From an uncultured Oscillospiraceae bacterium (GTDB taxonomy: Bacteria; Bacillota; Clostridia; Oscillospirales; Ruminococcaceae), in the NCBI GenBank assembly GCA_910587465.1, contig CAJUMS010000016.1:33320-46393 (forward strand): 13,074 bases of DNA, read 5' to 3'. Positions 1-5,627 of this stretch are shown one piece after another. Both the position numbers and the translations under genes were made by a program. Under the pieces are notes generated by a model. The model ran no database searches, was not told where the DNA came from, and saw only the letters and a list, made by a program, of their open reading frames with translations. Within the stretch, counting starts at the first letter, position 1. The number at the start of each line of letters is the position of its first letter.

Positions 1-29
1 AAAAAAAAAAAAAAATATTTACAATAGTT

Positions 30-57
30 ATTATACACCATTTTTTTTAATTGTCAA
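30..57 (-). promoter_or_regulatory. Divergent sigma-A promoter reading left out of the window
   Basis: On the minus strand a perfect -35 TTGACA (52-57 on the + strand, read as TGTCAA) is followed after 16 bp by a perfect -10 TATAAT (30-35). Transcription would start near position 23 and run off the left edge, so a divergent gene is expected just outside the window. TATAAT alone means little in DNA this AT-rich, but TTGACA at near-ideal spacing is less likely by chance. The downstream gene itself is not visible. Confidence 0.6.
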
Positions 58-60
58 GTC

Positions 61-86
61 ATATTATTCACAAAAACGAATAATAT
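61..86. promoter_or_regulatory. Inverted repeat, candidate operator 1
   Basis: ATATTATTC (61-69) and GAATAATAT (78-86) form a perfect 9-bp inverted repeat around an 8-base spacer. It lies just upstream of the -35 box of the leftward promoter. It shares the core ATTC-N8-GAAT with a second repeat at 154-173. This would suit a dimeric helix-turn-helix protein such as the regulator at 279, but that assignment is inference. Confidence 0.45.
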
Positions 87-92
87 TCTATT

Positions 93-112
93 ATATTCAT
101 TTTTTTAAATAT
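93..112. promoter_or_regulatory. Degenerate third copy of the operator-like repeat
   Basis: ATATTC (93-98), 8 bases, then AAATAT (107-112) follows the same geometry as the neighbouring repeats with one mismatch (AAAT for GAAT). It may be a weak auxiliary site, or chance in AT-rich sequence. Confidence 0.2.
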
Positions 113-153
113 TTTTACATAAATCAGCAAAATTACAATCAATAAAAATAATA

Positions 154-173
154 ATATTCGCGATTATGAATAT
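154..173. promoter_or_regulatory. Inverted repeat, candidate operator 2
   Basis: ATATTC (154-159) and GAATAT (168-173) form an inverted repeat with an 8-base spacer, the same arrangement as at 61-86. It ends 20 bp upstream of the -35 box of the rightward promoter. The decamer AATAATATTC is found both here (150-159) and in operator 1 (79-88). Its position upstream of -35, not over it, would suit an activator, a looping repressor or an upstream auxiliary site. Confidence 0.4.
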
Positions 174-193
174 AAATATTTTTCCGTGAGTAC

Positions 194-222
194 TTGACAA
201 AATCGGTGTTCACTGTTATAAT
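194..222 (+). promoter_or_regulatory. Consensus extended -10 sigma-A promoter of the XRE/ImmA operon
   Basis: TTGACA (194-199), a 17-bp spacer and TATAAT (217-222), with the extended -10 TG at 214-215. This is a perfect match to the housekeeping sigma-A consensus, predicting a start near 229 and a leader of about 50 nt before the ATG at 279. So strong a promoter in front of a repressor gene suggests that repression, not promoter weakness, sets its level. Confidence 0.85.
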
Positions 223-232
223 ATAAGTATGA

Positions 233-259
233 ATGCCCGAAAAATGGAAAAAAGGGCAT
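233..259 (+). promoter_or_regulatory. Leader inverted repeat between promoter and XRE start
   Basis: ATGCCC (233-238) and GGGCAT (254-259) are 6-bp complementary arms around a 15-base A-rich loop, just downstream of the expected start site and ending 5 bases before the AGGAGG ribosome binding site (265-270). It could be an operator for autoregulation or a small hairpin in the leader. No U-tract follows, so it is not a terminator. Confidence 0.35.
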
Positions 260-278
260 ATTTTAGGAGGGTTTAACT

Positions 279-674
279 ATGAAAATGAACGAAAAGCTGG
301 ATATCTTGCTCAACAGAAAGCGCATCAGAAGAGTTGACTTCGCGGAAAGTGTCGGTATTACATACCGTGCGTTCGCTTACTATATGAGCGATACCCGCAG
401 ACCGAGAAAGAGCGTTCTGGAGAGGATAGCGAAAGAACTTGACGTAACTCCCGAATTCCTAGCCGACGACAACATAGATATGGAGCTTACCCTTGAGGAA
501 CATTTCATTAAGCGAATCACCGACCGCGGAAACGACCCGACCGCAGCGATGAAGTTTTTAGTGCAGTCGCGCGGACTGCTCGCGGGAAACTCCCTTTCCG
601 AGGAGGATAAATCCAACCTTATGCGCTGTCTTACCGAAATTTACGAGGATTCTCTTAAAAACGGTAAAAAATAA
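279..674 (+). CDS. XRE-family helix-turn-helix transcriptional repressor
   Basis: A 131-residue DNA-binding protein. Residues about 5-62 form a Cro/CI-type helix-turn-helix domain (a DFAESVGITYRAFAYYMSDTR core and a closing LDVTPEFLADD). The acidic and helical C-terminus (LSEEDKSNLM, about 106-115) is of the kind found in clostridial CI-like regulators paired with ImmA proteases. The ATG at 279 is preceded by AGGAGG at 265-270 and by a consensus promoter. The stop overlaps the start of the metallopeptidase gene by one base (TAATG), so the two are translationally coupled. By analogy with ImmR of ICEBs1 it would repress its own promoter and the divergent one until cleaved by its partner. Family and domain are secure; the targets and inducing signal are inferred. 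Confidence 0.93.
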   Translation: MKMNEKLDILLNRKRIRRVDFAESVGITYRAFAYYMSDTRRPRKSVLERIAKELDVTPEFLADDNIDMELTLEEHFIKRITDRGNDPTAAMKFLVQSRGLLAGNSLSEEDKSNLMRCLTEIYEDSLKNGKK

Positions 675-1168
675 TGCGCCACATTATTGAAAAAGCGGAG
701 GAAGTACTTGAGGAATTCGGCGGACGGAACATTTTCGAGACCGCCGAAAACTCAGGCGCAAAGGTATGGCGGCGCATTCTCGGTGGGCTTAAGGGATTTT
801 ATATCTGCGAGAACGGAAGCCGATATATTGTTGTCAACGATGAGCTTGACGGAGTTACCGCGGCGGTGGTCTGCGCTCATGAGCTGGGTCACGATATGCT
901 GCATCGGGAACTCTCCGTAGGCGGTATCCGTGAGAATACGCTGTTTTTAAGCAGCGATAAGACCGAGCGCGAGGCGAATTTGTTTGCGGCGTGTGTGTTG
1001 ATCTCAGATAAGACGCTCATTGAGGAATTGTCTTATTGCCGCAGCATAGACGCTTTGGCGGCAAATCTCGGCTTTCCGCGCGAGATTGTTATGTACAAGC
1101 TCGAGACGATGAATTATAAAGGATATAAATTCAACCTCGGCGATATCAGAAATAATTTTCTTAAATAG
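674..1168 (+). CDS. ImmA/IrrE-family metallo-endopeptidase (M78), probable antirepressor
   Basis: A 164-residue zinc protease of the M78 (formerly DUF955) family. The zinc motif HELGH is at residues 69-73, and the third ligand is supplied by the downstream EREANLFAA motif (Glu98/Glu100 region). There is no signal peptide or membrane segment, so it acts in the cytosol. Known relatives (ImmA of ICEBs1, IrrE of Deinococcus) cleave a partner XRE repressor such as ImmR or DdrO after DNA damage or another signal. The ATG at 674 shares a base with the repressor stop codon and has no good ribosome binding site of its own, implying coupled, stoichiometric expression. No integrase or other mobile genes follow; the next gene begins 13 bases downstream. 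Cleavage of the upstream XRE protein is inference from gene pairing. Confidence 0.92.
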   Translation: MRHIIEKAEEVLEEFGGRNIFETAENSGAKVWRRILGGLKGFYICENGSRYIVVNDELDGVTAAVVCAHELGHDMLHRELSVGGIRENTLFLSSDKTEREANLFAACVLISDKTLIEELSYCRSIDALAANLGFPREIVMYKLETMNYKGYKFNLGDIRNNFLK

Positions 1169-1175
1169 GAGGTGA
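1167..1175 (+). promoter_or_regulatory. Strong Shine-Dalgarno that fixes a TTG start
   Basis: AGGAGGTGA overlaps the immA-like stop codon and sits 6-8 bases before TTG at 1182. No ATG or GTG in the right frame lies nearby, so this site decides the TTG start of the first M42 gene. Confidence 0.8.
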
Positions 1176-1181
1176 ACGGAT

Positions 1182-2201
1182 TTGGATATTAAAGCGGCTT
1201 TGAAAGCGCTGACGGAGGAGATCGGCGTTTCGGGCGACGAGTTTTCCGCATCCGCAAAGGCAGCGGAGCTTTTGTCGTGCTATGCTCAAAACGTGACCGT
1301 TGACGATTTCGGCAATGTTTCGGGCTATGTGAAATGCGACGTCCCTAACGCTAAAACGCTGCTGCTCGACGCGCATATCGACAGGGTGGGCTTAATCGTA
1401 ACCTATATTGATGATAATGGCTTTTTAAGCGTAGGTGCTTGCGGTTCTCCCGATATAAAGACTTATCTTGCGCAGTCCGTTACCGTTCACGGAAAGCGAA
1501 CGGTCAAGGGCGTTGTATCCACGCTCCCGCCGCACGTTTCCCAAAACAACAAAACACCCGAAATAGGCGATATCTCCATTGATGTTGGAATGACCAAGGA
1601 GCAGGCGGAGGAAGTCATTTCTCTCGGCGACCGCGTGACCGTAAATTCGCGTTTCCGCGAGCTTTGCGGTGGTATCGTTTCCGCCTCCGCAATTGACGAC
1701 AGGAGCGGCGTATGCGCTATTCTGGAGGCGCTGGATATGCTGAATGGCAAGCCGCTGAAGTATAATCTGGCGGTCTGCTTCTCGGCACAGGAGGAAACGG
1801 GTGAGCGCGGCGCAAAACAGGCGGCGTTCCGTATTCAACCCGACGAGGCGCTTATCGTCGACGTGTCGTTCGGCAGAACTCCCGACAGCGATCCCAAAGA
1901 GACCGCAAAGCTTGGCAGCGGCGTGATGATTGGCTTTTCCGCTTGTCTTGACAAGGGAATGTCCAACGCTCTGCGGGAGCTTGCTAAAAGCGAAAATATC
2001 CCGTTCACAGAGGAAATAATGCCGGCTTCGACGGGTACTAATGCGGACGCTATCGGCGTTGTTGGAAAGGGCGCGAAGTGCTGTACATTATCGTTCCCGA
2101 TACGCTATATGCACACTTCGGTTGAGACGGTCGATCTGAACGATATTTCGGCGACGGCAAGGCTTATTGCCGCGTATGCGGGAGGTGACGCTAATGGTTG
2201 A
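1182..2201 (+). CDS. M42-family aminopeptidase, first of a tandem pair
   Basis: A 339-residue cytosolic metallopeptidase of family M42 (glutamyl aminopeptidase/TET, also annotated FrvX or endoglucanase M), which trims N-terminal residues from short peptides. All expected metal ligands can be seen: His65 (AHIDRVG), Asp173 (AIDDRSG, 170-176), Glu204/Glu205 (SAQEETGERG), Asp227 (VDVSFG) and His311 (RYMHTSVE). The conserved AHMDE motif reads AHIDR, with Arg68 in place of the usual Glu, and the family's GGNDS segment is STGTNAD here. Translation starts at a TTG with an excellent ribosome binding site. The gene overlaps its paralogue by 8 bases. It belongs to an oligomeric family (dodecameric TET shells), so a mixed complex with its neighbour is possible but unproven. 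Confidence 0.9.
   Translation: MDIKAALKALTEEIGVSGDEFSASAKAAELLSCYAQNVTVDDFGNVSGYVKCDVPNAKTLLLDAHIDRVGLIVTYIDDNGFLSVGACGSPDIKTYLAQSVTVHGKRTVKGVVSTLPPHVSQNNKTPEIGDISIDVGMTKEQAEEVISLGDRVTVNSRFRELCGGIVSASAIDDRSGVCAILEALDMLNGKPLKYNLAVCFSAQEETGERGAKQAAFRIQPDEALIVDVSFGRTPDSDPKETAKLGSGVMIGFSACLDKGMSNALRELAKSENIPFTEEIMPASTGTNADAIGVVGKGAKCCTLSFPIRYMHTSVETVDLNDISATARLIAAYAGGDANG
2181..2188 (+). promoter_or_regulatory. Shine-Dalgarno that decides the start of the second M42 gene
   Basis: GGAGGTGA lies inside the end of the first M42 gene, 5 bases before ATG 2194. An in-frame upstream start at 2167 has no such site and would add nine residues unlike the family. Confidence 0.75.
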
Positions 2202-3207
2202 GAGACTTCGCAAGATATGTCAACTGAACGGCACCTCGGGAGATGAGGGGCGAGTTCGTGAGTTTATAAAGTCACTTATTCACGCCGACGAGGTTTTTAC
2301 GGATAATCTCGGTAGCCTTATCGCGTTCAAAAAGGGCAGAAAAACGCCTGAGCACAAGATAATGTTCGCTGCGCATATGGACGAGGTCGGCTTTATGATA
2401 ACCAATATTGACGAGGACGGATTTCTCTGTTTTGACGCGGTGGGCGGCATAAATCCCGCCGTCGCGCTCGGTAGGGGAATGGTGTTGGAAAGCGGTGAAC
2501 TCGGAGTTGTAGGGACTAAAGCTATTCATCAGCAGTCGTCCGAGGAGCGTAAAAAAATGCCCGATTTCGGCGAGCTGTATATAGATATAGGAGCTTCCTC
2601 GCGCGAGGAAGCGGAAAAGCTCGCTCCCCGCGGAAGCTATGCCTACTTTGACGCGGATTTCTATGAATTCGGATACGGTTTTGTTAAGGGTAAAGCTATT
2701 GATGACCGCGCAGGCTGTCTTATCATGATGGATATGATAAACGGCGACCCCGAATATGACGCGTGGTATGCGTTCACGGTGCAGGAGGAGGTCGGAACGC
2801 GCGGCGCTGGGGCTGCGGCGTTCACGATAAATCCGGATATCGCAATAGTTATCGAGACCACCACAGCCTGCGACATTGCGGGAACGTCGGGCGCAAAGCG
2901 CGTCTGCGAGCTCGGAAATGGCGCGGTGGTATCTTATATGGACAGGGGCACCGTGTACGACCGCGGACTGTATTCGCTGGCGTTCGAGACGGCAAAGGCG
3001 AACGGTATTCCCGTACAGGCCAAGACGCTTGTCGCAGGCGGAAACGACAGCGGCGCTATCCACGTCAGCATGGGCGGGGTGCGCACCTGTACGCTATCCG
3101 TGCCGTGCAGATATCTGCACTCGCCGTCATGTGTTATCAAAATGAGCGATTTTGAGGCGGTCAAGGCGCTTGCAGAGAATATGCTGTCGGCTGTCGGCGG
3201 GCTATGA
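2194..3207 (+). CDS. M42-family aminopeptidase, second of a tandem pair
   Basis: A 337-residue M42 metallopeptidase with every family motif in canonical form: AHMDEVG (His61, Asp63), KAIDDRAG (Asp171), VQEEVGTRGA (Glu198/Glu199), IETTTACDIAG (Glu221), GGNDSGAI (282-289) and RYLHSP (His309). It should be an active di-metal aminopeptidase acting on peptides in the cytosol. Start ATG 2194 was chosen for the GGAGGTGA site before it and the MVERLRKICQLNGTSG opening typical of M42. It overlaps the preceding paralogue by 8 bases and the next gene by 4 (ATGA), so translation is coupled across all three. The two M42 proteins differ widely in sequence, pointing to an old duplication. Confidence 0.94.
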   Translation: MVERLRKICQLNGTSGDEGRVREFIKSLIHADEVFTDNLGSLIAFKKGRKTPEHKIMFAAHMDEVGFMITNIDEDGFLCFDAVGGINPAVALGRGMVLESGELGVVGTKAIHQQSSEERKKMPDFGELYIDIGASSREEAEKLAPRGSYAYFDADFYEFGYGFVKGKAIDDRAGCLIMMDMINGDPEYDAWYAFTVQEEVGTRGAGAAAFTINPDIAIVIETTTACDIAGTSGAKRVCELGNGAVVSYMDRGTVYDRGLYSLAFETAKANGIPVQAKTLVAGGNDSGAIHVSMGGVRTCTLSVPCRYLHSPSCVIKMSDFEAVKALAENMLSAVGGL

Positions 3208-3920
3208 TACGACGGGTTCTGACCGGCGGAGAGATGAGCAAGCTCCCGAAATACGGGATAGAAGCGCAGAAAATCCGCGCGCTTCTGGTTTCTTATGGCC
3301 TGAAATACGATTTCTGCTGCTTTTACGTCGGGGAATTCCGCGCGGGTTGCGCGTTTCTCGGCGGACTGAACGGCAGTTTTGTGTTGTCCGAAAACGGAAA
3401 ATGCGACCGCGGGGAGCTTGCGGAGTTCCTGACGTTTTCGGGATTTTCCGAGATATTCTGCTCTGAGAACGCTGGAGAAGAGCTTGCCGCGCTGCTGCCG
3501 TGCTGTACGCAAAGGGCAAATGTAATGCGTTTTGAAGGTAATGCGGTACCATACGATATCGAAACGGAGCCGCCGCTTGATAACGTTTATACGGTACTGA
3601 AAACCGCCTTTGATATCGAATATGAGCCTTGGTATCTCGATATGTCGCACAGGATACGTCACGGAGTTTCCGCGTTCCGTGCGCTGAACGACTCGGTGTT
3701 GGCGATACAGCACAATATCAACGGCGAGGCGCTGCTGTCGCAGGTCGCGACGACACCCGAAATGCGCGGAAAAGGCAATGCTCGGCGGCTGATATCCGCA
3801 GTCTGCTCGGAGCTGTCGGACAGCGACGTATATGTTATCTGCGAGGACGCGCTGCTCGAATTCTACCGCAGGCTCGGATTTCGCCGTACAGAAGTAGCGT
3901 ACTCGCTTTTCCGCGAATAG
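3204..3920 (+). CDS. GNAT-family N-acetyltransferase
   Basis: A 238-residue protein whose C-terminal half is a GNAT acetyltransferase domain. The acetyl-CoA-binding motif A is seen as VATTPEMRGKGNARRLISAV (181-200, with the pyrophosphate loop RGKGNA), and motif B as FYRRLGFRR (220-228). The N-terminal 110 residues are less conserved and probably form a second, degenerate GNAT-like half. The substrate cannot be told from the sequence; placement after two aminopeptidases suggests, weakly, a peptide or amino acid amine. The start at 3204 overlaps the M42 stop as ATGA; a second possible ATG lies at 3234 (MSKLPKYG). It is the last gene before a clear intrinsic terminator. Confidence 0.85.
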   Translation: MIRRVLTGGEMSKLPKYGIEAQKIRALLVSYGLKYDFCCFYVGEFRAGCAFLGGLNGSFVLSENGKCDRGELAEFLTFSGFSEIFCSENAGEELAALLPCCTQRANVMRFEGNAVPYDIETEPPLDNVYTVLKTAFDIEYEPWYLDMSHRIRHGVSAFRALNDSVLAIQHNINGEALLSQVATTPEMRGKGNARRLISAVCSELSDSDVYVICEDALLEFYRRLGFRRTEVAYSLFRE

Positions 3921-3928
3921 CTGCATAG

Positions 3929-3958
3929 CGCTTTGGGTAAAAACCTTGAGCGTTTTTT
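3929..3958 (+). terminator. Intrinsic (rho-independent) terminator
   Basis: The arms CGCTTTGGGT (3929-3938) and ACCTTGAGCG (3943-3952) pair around an AAAA loop with one T-T mismatch and two G-T wobbles, followed directly by six Ts (3953-3958). It lies 9 bases after the GNAT stop codon and closes the operon that starts at the XRE gene. Confidence 0.82.
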
Positions 3959-3967
3959 GATATTTTG

Positions 3968-3981
3968 CGGAAAATTTTCCG
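3968..3981. promoter_or_regulatory. Perfect 14-bp palindrome upstream of the tmk promoter
   Basis: CGGAAAATTTTCCG is a perfect palindrome, and beyond one mismatched pair it extends by TTT/AAA on the flanks (3964-3985). It ends 6 bp before the -35 box. No T-tract follows, so it is not a good terminator. It resembles an operator for a dimeric regulator; which protein binds is unknown. Confidence 0.45.
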
Positions 3982-3987
3982 TAAATA

Positions 3988-4016
3988 TTGACTAAATTAC
4001 GATTTTGTGGTACAAT
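3988..4016 (+). promoter_or_regulatory. Sigma-A promoter with extended -10 for the tmk-like operon
   Basis: TTGACT (3988-3993), a 17-bp spacer and TACAAT (4011-4016) with TGG directly before it (extended -10). The predicted start is near 4023, about 30 bases before the ATG at 4054, which has AGAAGG at 4042-4047 as ribosome binding site. Together with the terminator 30 bp upstream it marks a clean operon boundary. Confidence 0.8.
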
Positions 4017-4053
4017 ATATATGTGTATAATTATGATCGGAAGAAGGTAAATT

Positions 4054-4728
4054 ATGGGAAAAGGAAAAGTTATTGTACTTGAGGGCTTGGACGGCTGTGG
4101 AAAAACCACTCAGCTGGAGCTTTCCGAGAGCTTTCTGAAGGATCACGACATCAAGTGCCGCGCGGTCAGTTTTCCGAATTATTCGTCAACGAGCGGAGCG
4201 CTGATAAGCGAATACCTCAAGGGGGATATCCCCTGTGACGGCTACAACGGCGCATATGCCGCATCTGCGATGTACGCGCTTGACAGATATATCAGCTACA
4301 TGACAGACTGGCGTGATTTTTACGAGAACGGCGGCGTGATTCTTTCGGGGCGCTACACCACGTCCAACGCAATTTATCAGCTTACGAAAATACCGCCCGA
4401 AAAGCATGAGCAATTTCTTAACTGGCTTGTGGACTTTGAATACGGCAAGCTCGGACTGCCCGAGCCCGATATGGTGATATATCTGGATATGCCGATAGAG
4501 GTGTCACAGCGGTTACTTGAAAACCGTTACCTCGGCGACGAGGGTAAAAAGGACATTCACGAAGCTAATATACGTTTTCTGGAGGAATGCCGTAAGAGCG
4601 CGATGTATACAGCGGATATCTGCGGCTGGCAGATAATCGACTGTGCCGATGGAGGTATGCCGCTTCCTATTGAGAACGTTTACATAAAAATATGTGATAT
4701 GTTGAGGTCTTTGGTAAGAAATGGCTGA
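4054..4728 (+). CDS. tmk: Thymidylate kinase-like nucleoside monophosphate kinase
   Basis: A 224-residue P-loop kinase of the thymidylate kinase family, expected to phosphorylate dTMP to dTDP with ATP. The Walker A loop GLDGCGKT spans residues 11-18 and is followed by TQ. The FPNYSST segment (40-46) resembles the FP-type nucleotide-binding loop of eukaryote-like thymidylate kinases, unlike the REPGGT loop of most bacterial ones. DRYISYM (77-83), YLDMP (143-147) and a lid with basic and acidic residues (158-170) follow. The conserved DRY of the core motif reads SGRYTTSNAIYQ (98-109), with Gly99 for Asp. Length is normal. Given these departures it could be a second thymidylate kinase or a related deoxynucleotide kinase. 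It overlaps the next gene by 8 bases. Confidence 0.82.
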   Translation: MGKGKVIVLEGLDGCGKTTQLELSESFLKDHDIKCRAVSFPNYSSTSGALISEYLKGDIPCDGYNGAYAASAMYALDRYISYMTDWRDFYENGGVILSGRYTTSNAIYQLTKIPPEKHEQFLNWLVDFEYGKLGLPEPDMVIYLDMPIEVSQRLLENRYLGDEGKKDIHEANIRFLEECRKSAMYTADICGWQIIDCADGGMPLPIENVYIKICDMLRSLVRNG

Positions 4729-5623
4729 ACTGGAATTTAAAAGAGTAGAGATATCCGACAGGGAAATGGCGCGAGAGCTTCTGGAAAAGTCTAACTTCCG
4801 CGGCTGCGAATACACGTTCGGAAACAATTTCGTATGGCGGAATATCTACAATGTCGAGGTCTGCTTTGCGGAGGGGTTTTACTTCTGCAAACAGGGTGAG
4901 GGGAACGATATACGGTTTACGTTTCCCACAGGCAGCGGAGATATCAAACGCGCAGTCGGACTCTTGACGGAATATACACGCGAGCGCGGAGTTCCGCTCA
5001 GGCTCACTGCAAACAAGGACGTTACGCAAAGGCTGACCGGGATATATCCCGACTCTAAAGTCGTGCTCGACCGCGATATCTGCGACTACGTATATCTTGC
5101 GGAGGATCTGGAGAACCTCGCAGGAAAGAAGTATCACGGCAAGCGAAATCATCTCAACCGCTTTTATGAGAACGACTGGAGCTTTGAGCCGCTCACTGCC
5201 GATAATATTGCCGAGTGCAGGGCGATGAACGAACGCTGGCGCGCGGAGAACCTTGACAAGTGCGGGGTCGCCGAGGTCGAGGAAAGCAAGCGCGAGGAGC
5301 TTTGTATCGTGGAATGTTCGTTCAAGCACTATGACGAGCTCGGCTACACGGGCGGCGTGCTCCGCGTGAACGGCGAGGTACAGGCGTTCACGTTCGGCGA
5401 AAGGTCGTCGGAGGACTGCTTTGTAGTCCACGTCGAAAAGGCGCTCCGCCAATATCAGGGCGCGTACACGGCTGTCAACCGCGAGTTCGTAAAGTTGCTG
5501 GGCGGCAGGTACAAGTATATCAACCGCGAGGACGATACCGGCTCGGAGGGACTGCGCAAGGCTAAATTGTCGTATCACCCGGTTTTTCTGGAGGAAAAGT
5601 TTGTTATAACATTCGGGAGATGA
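4721..5623 (+). CDS. DUF2156 protein (phosphatidylglycerol lysyltransferase C-terminal-like)
   Basis: A 300-residue soluble protein made of two GNAT-like halves, as in the DUF2156/LPG-synthase C-terminal family. Typical signatures are YLAEDLENLAGKKYHGKRNH (125-144), the acceptor-side HVEKA (237-241) and NREDDTGSEGLRKAK (268-282). Related domains in MprF transfer aminoacyl groups from tRNA to phosphatidylglycerol, and FemX-type enzymes use the same fold. Stand-alone versions such as this have no membrane segments and no agreed substrate. The start at 4721 overlaps the tmk-like gene by 8 bases, so they are co-translated. The role is unknown beyond a probable acyl or aminoacyl transfer. Confidence 0.85.
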   Translation: MAELEFKRVEISDREMARELLEKSNFRGCEYTFGNNFVWRNIYNVEVCFAEGFYFCKQGEGNDIRFTFPTGSGDIKRAVGLLTEYTRERGVPLRLTANKDVTQRLTGIYPDSKVVLDRDICDYVYLAEDLENLAGKKYHGKRNHLNRFYENDWSFEPLTADNIAECRAMNERWRAENLDKCGVAEVEESKREELCIVECSFKHYDELGYTGGVLRVNGEVQAFTFGERSSEDCFVVHVEKALRQYQGAYTAVNREFVKLLGGRYKYINREDDTGSEGLRKAKLSYHPVFLEEKFVITFGR

Positions 5624-5627
5624 ATAT

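Noticed and set aside
233..259. Hairpin in the XRE leader as an attenuator or terminator
   Set aside because: Only 6 paired bases, a 15-base loop and no run of Ts after it. Kept only as a possible operator.
2934..4109. Long minus-strand open frame (about 390 codons) across the GNAT gene and the intergenic region
   Set aside because: It runs through a clear terminator and promoter and opposite to M42, GNAT and tmk motifs. Its product resembles no family and is rich in Arg and aromatics, as expected of antisense reading of GC-rich codons.
4667..5578. Minus-strand open frame of about 300 codons opposite the DUF2156 gene
   Set aside because: The + strand carries the DUF2156 signatures, a coupled start and a continuous operon. 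The antisense product has no motif or ribosome binding site.
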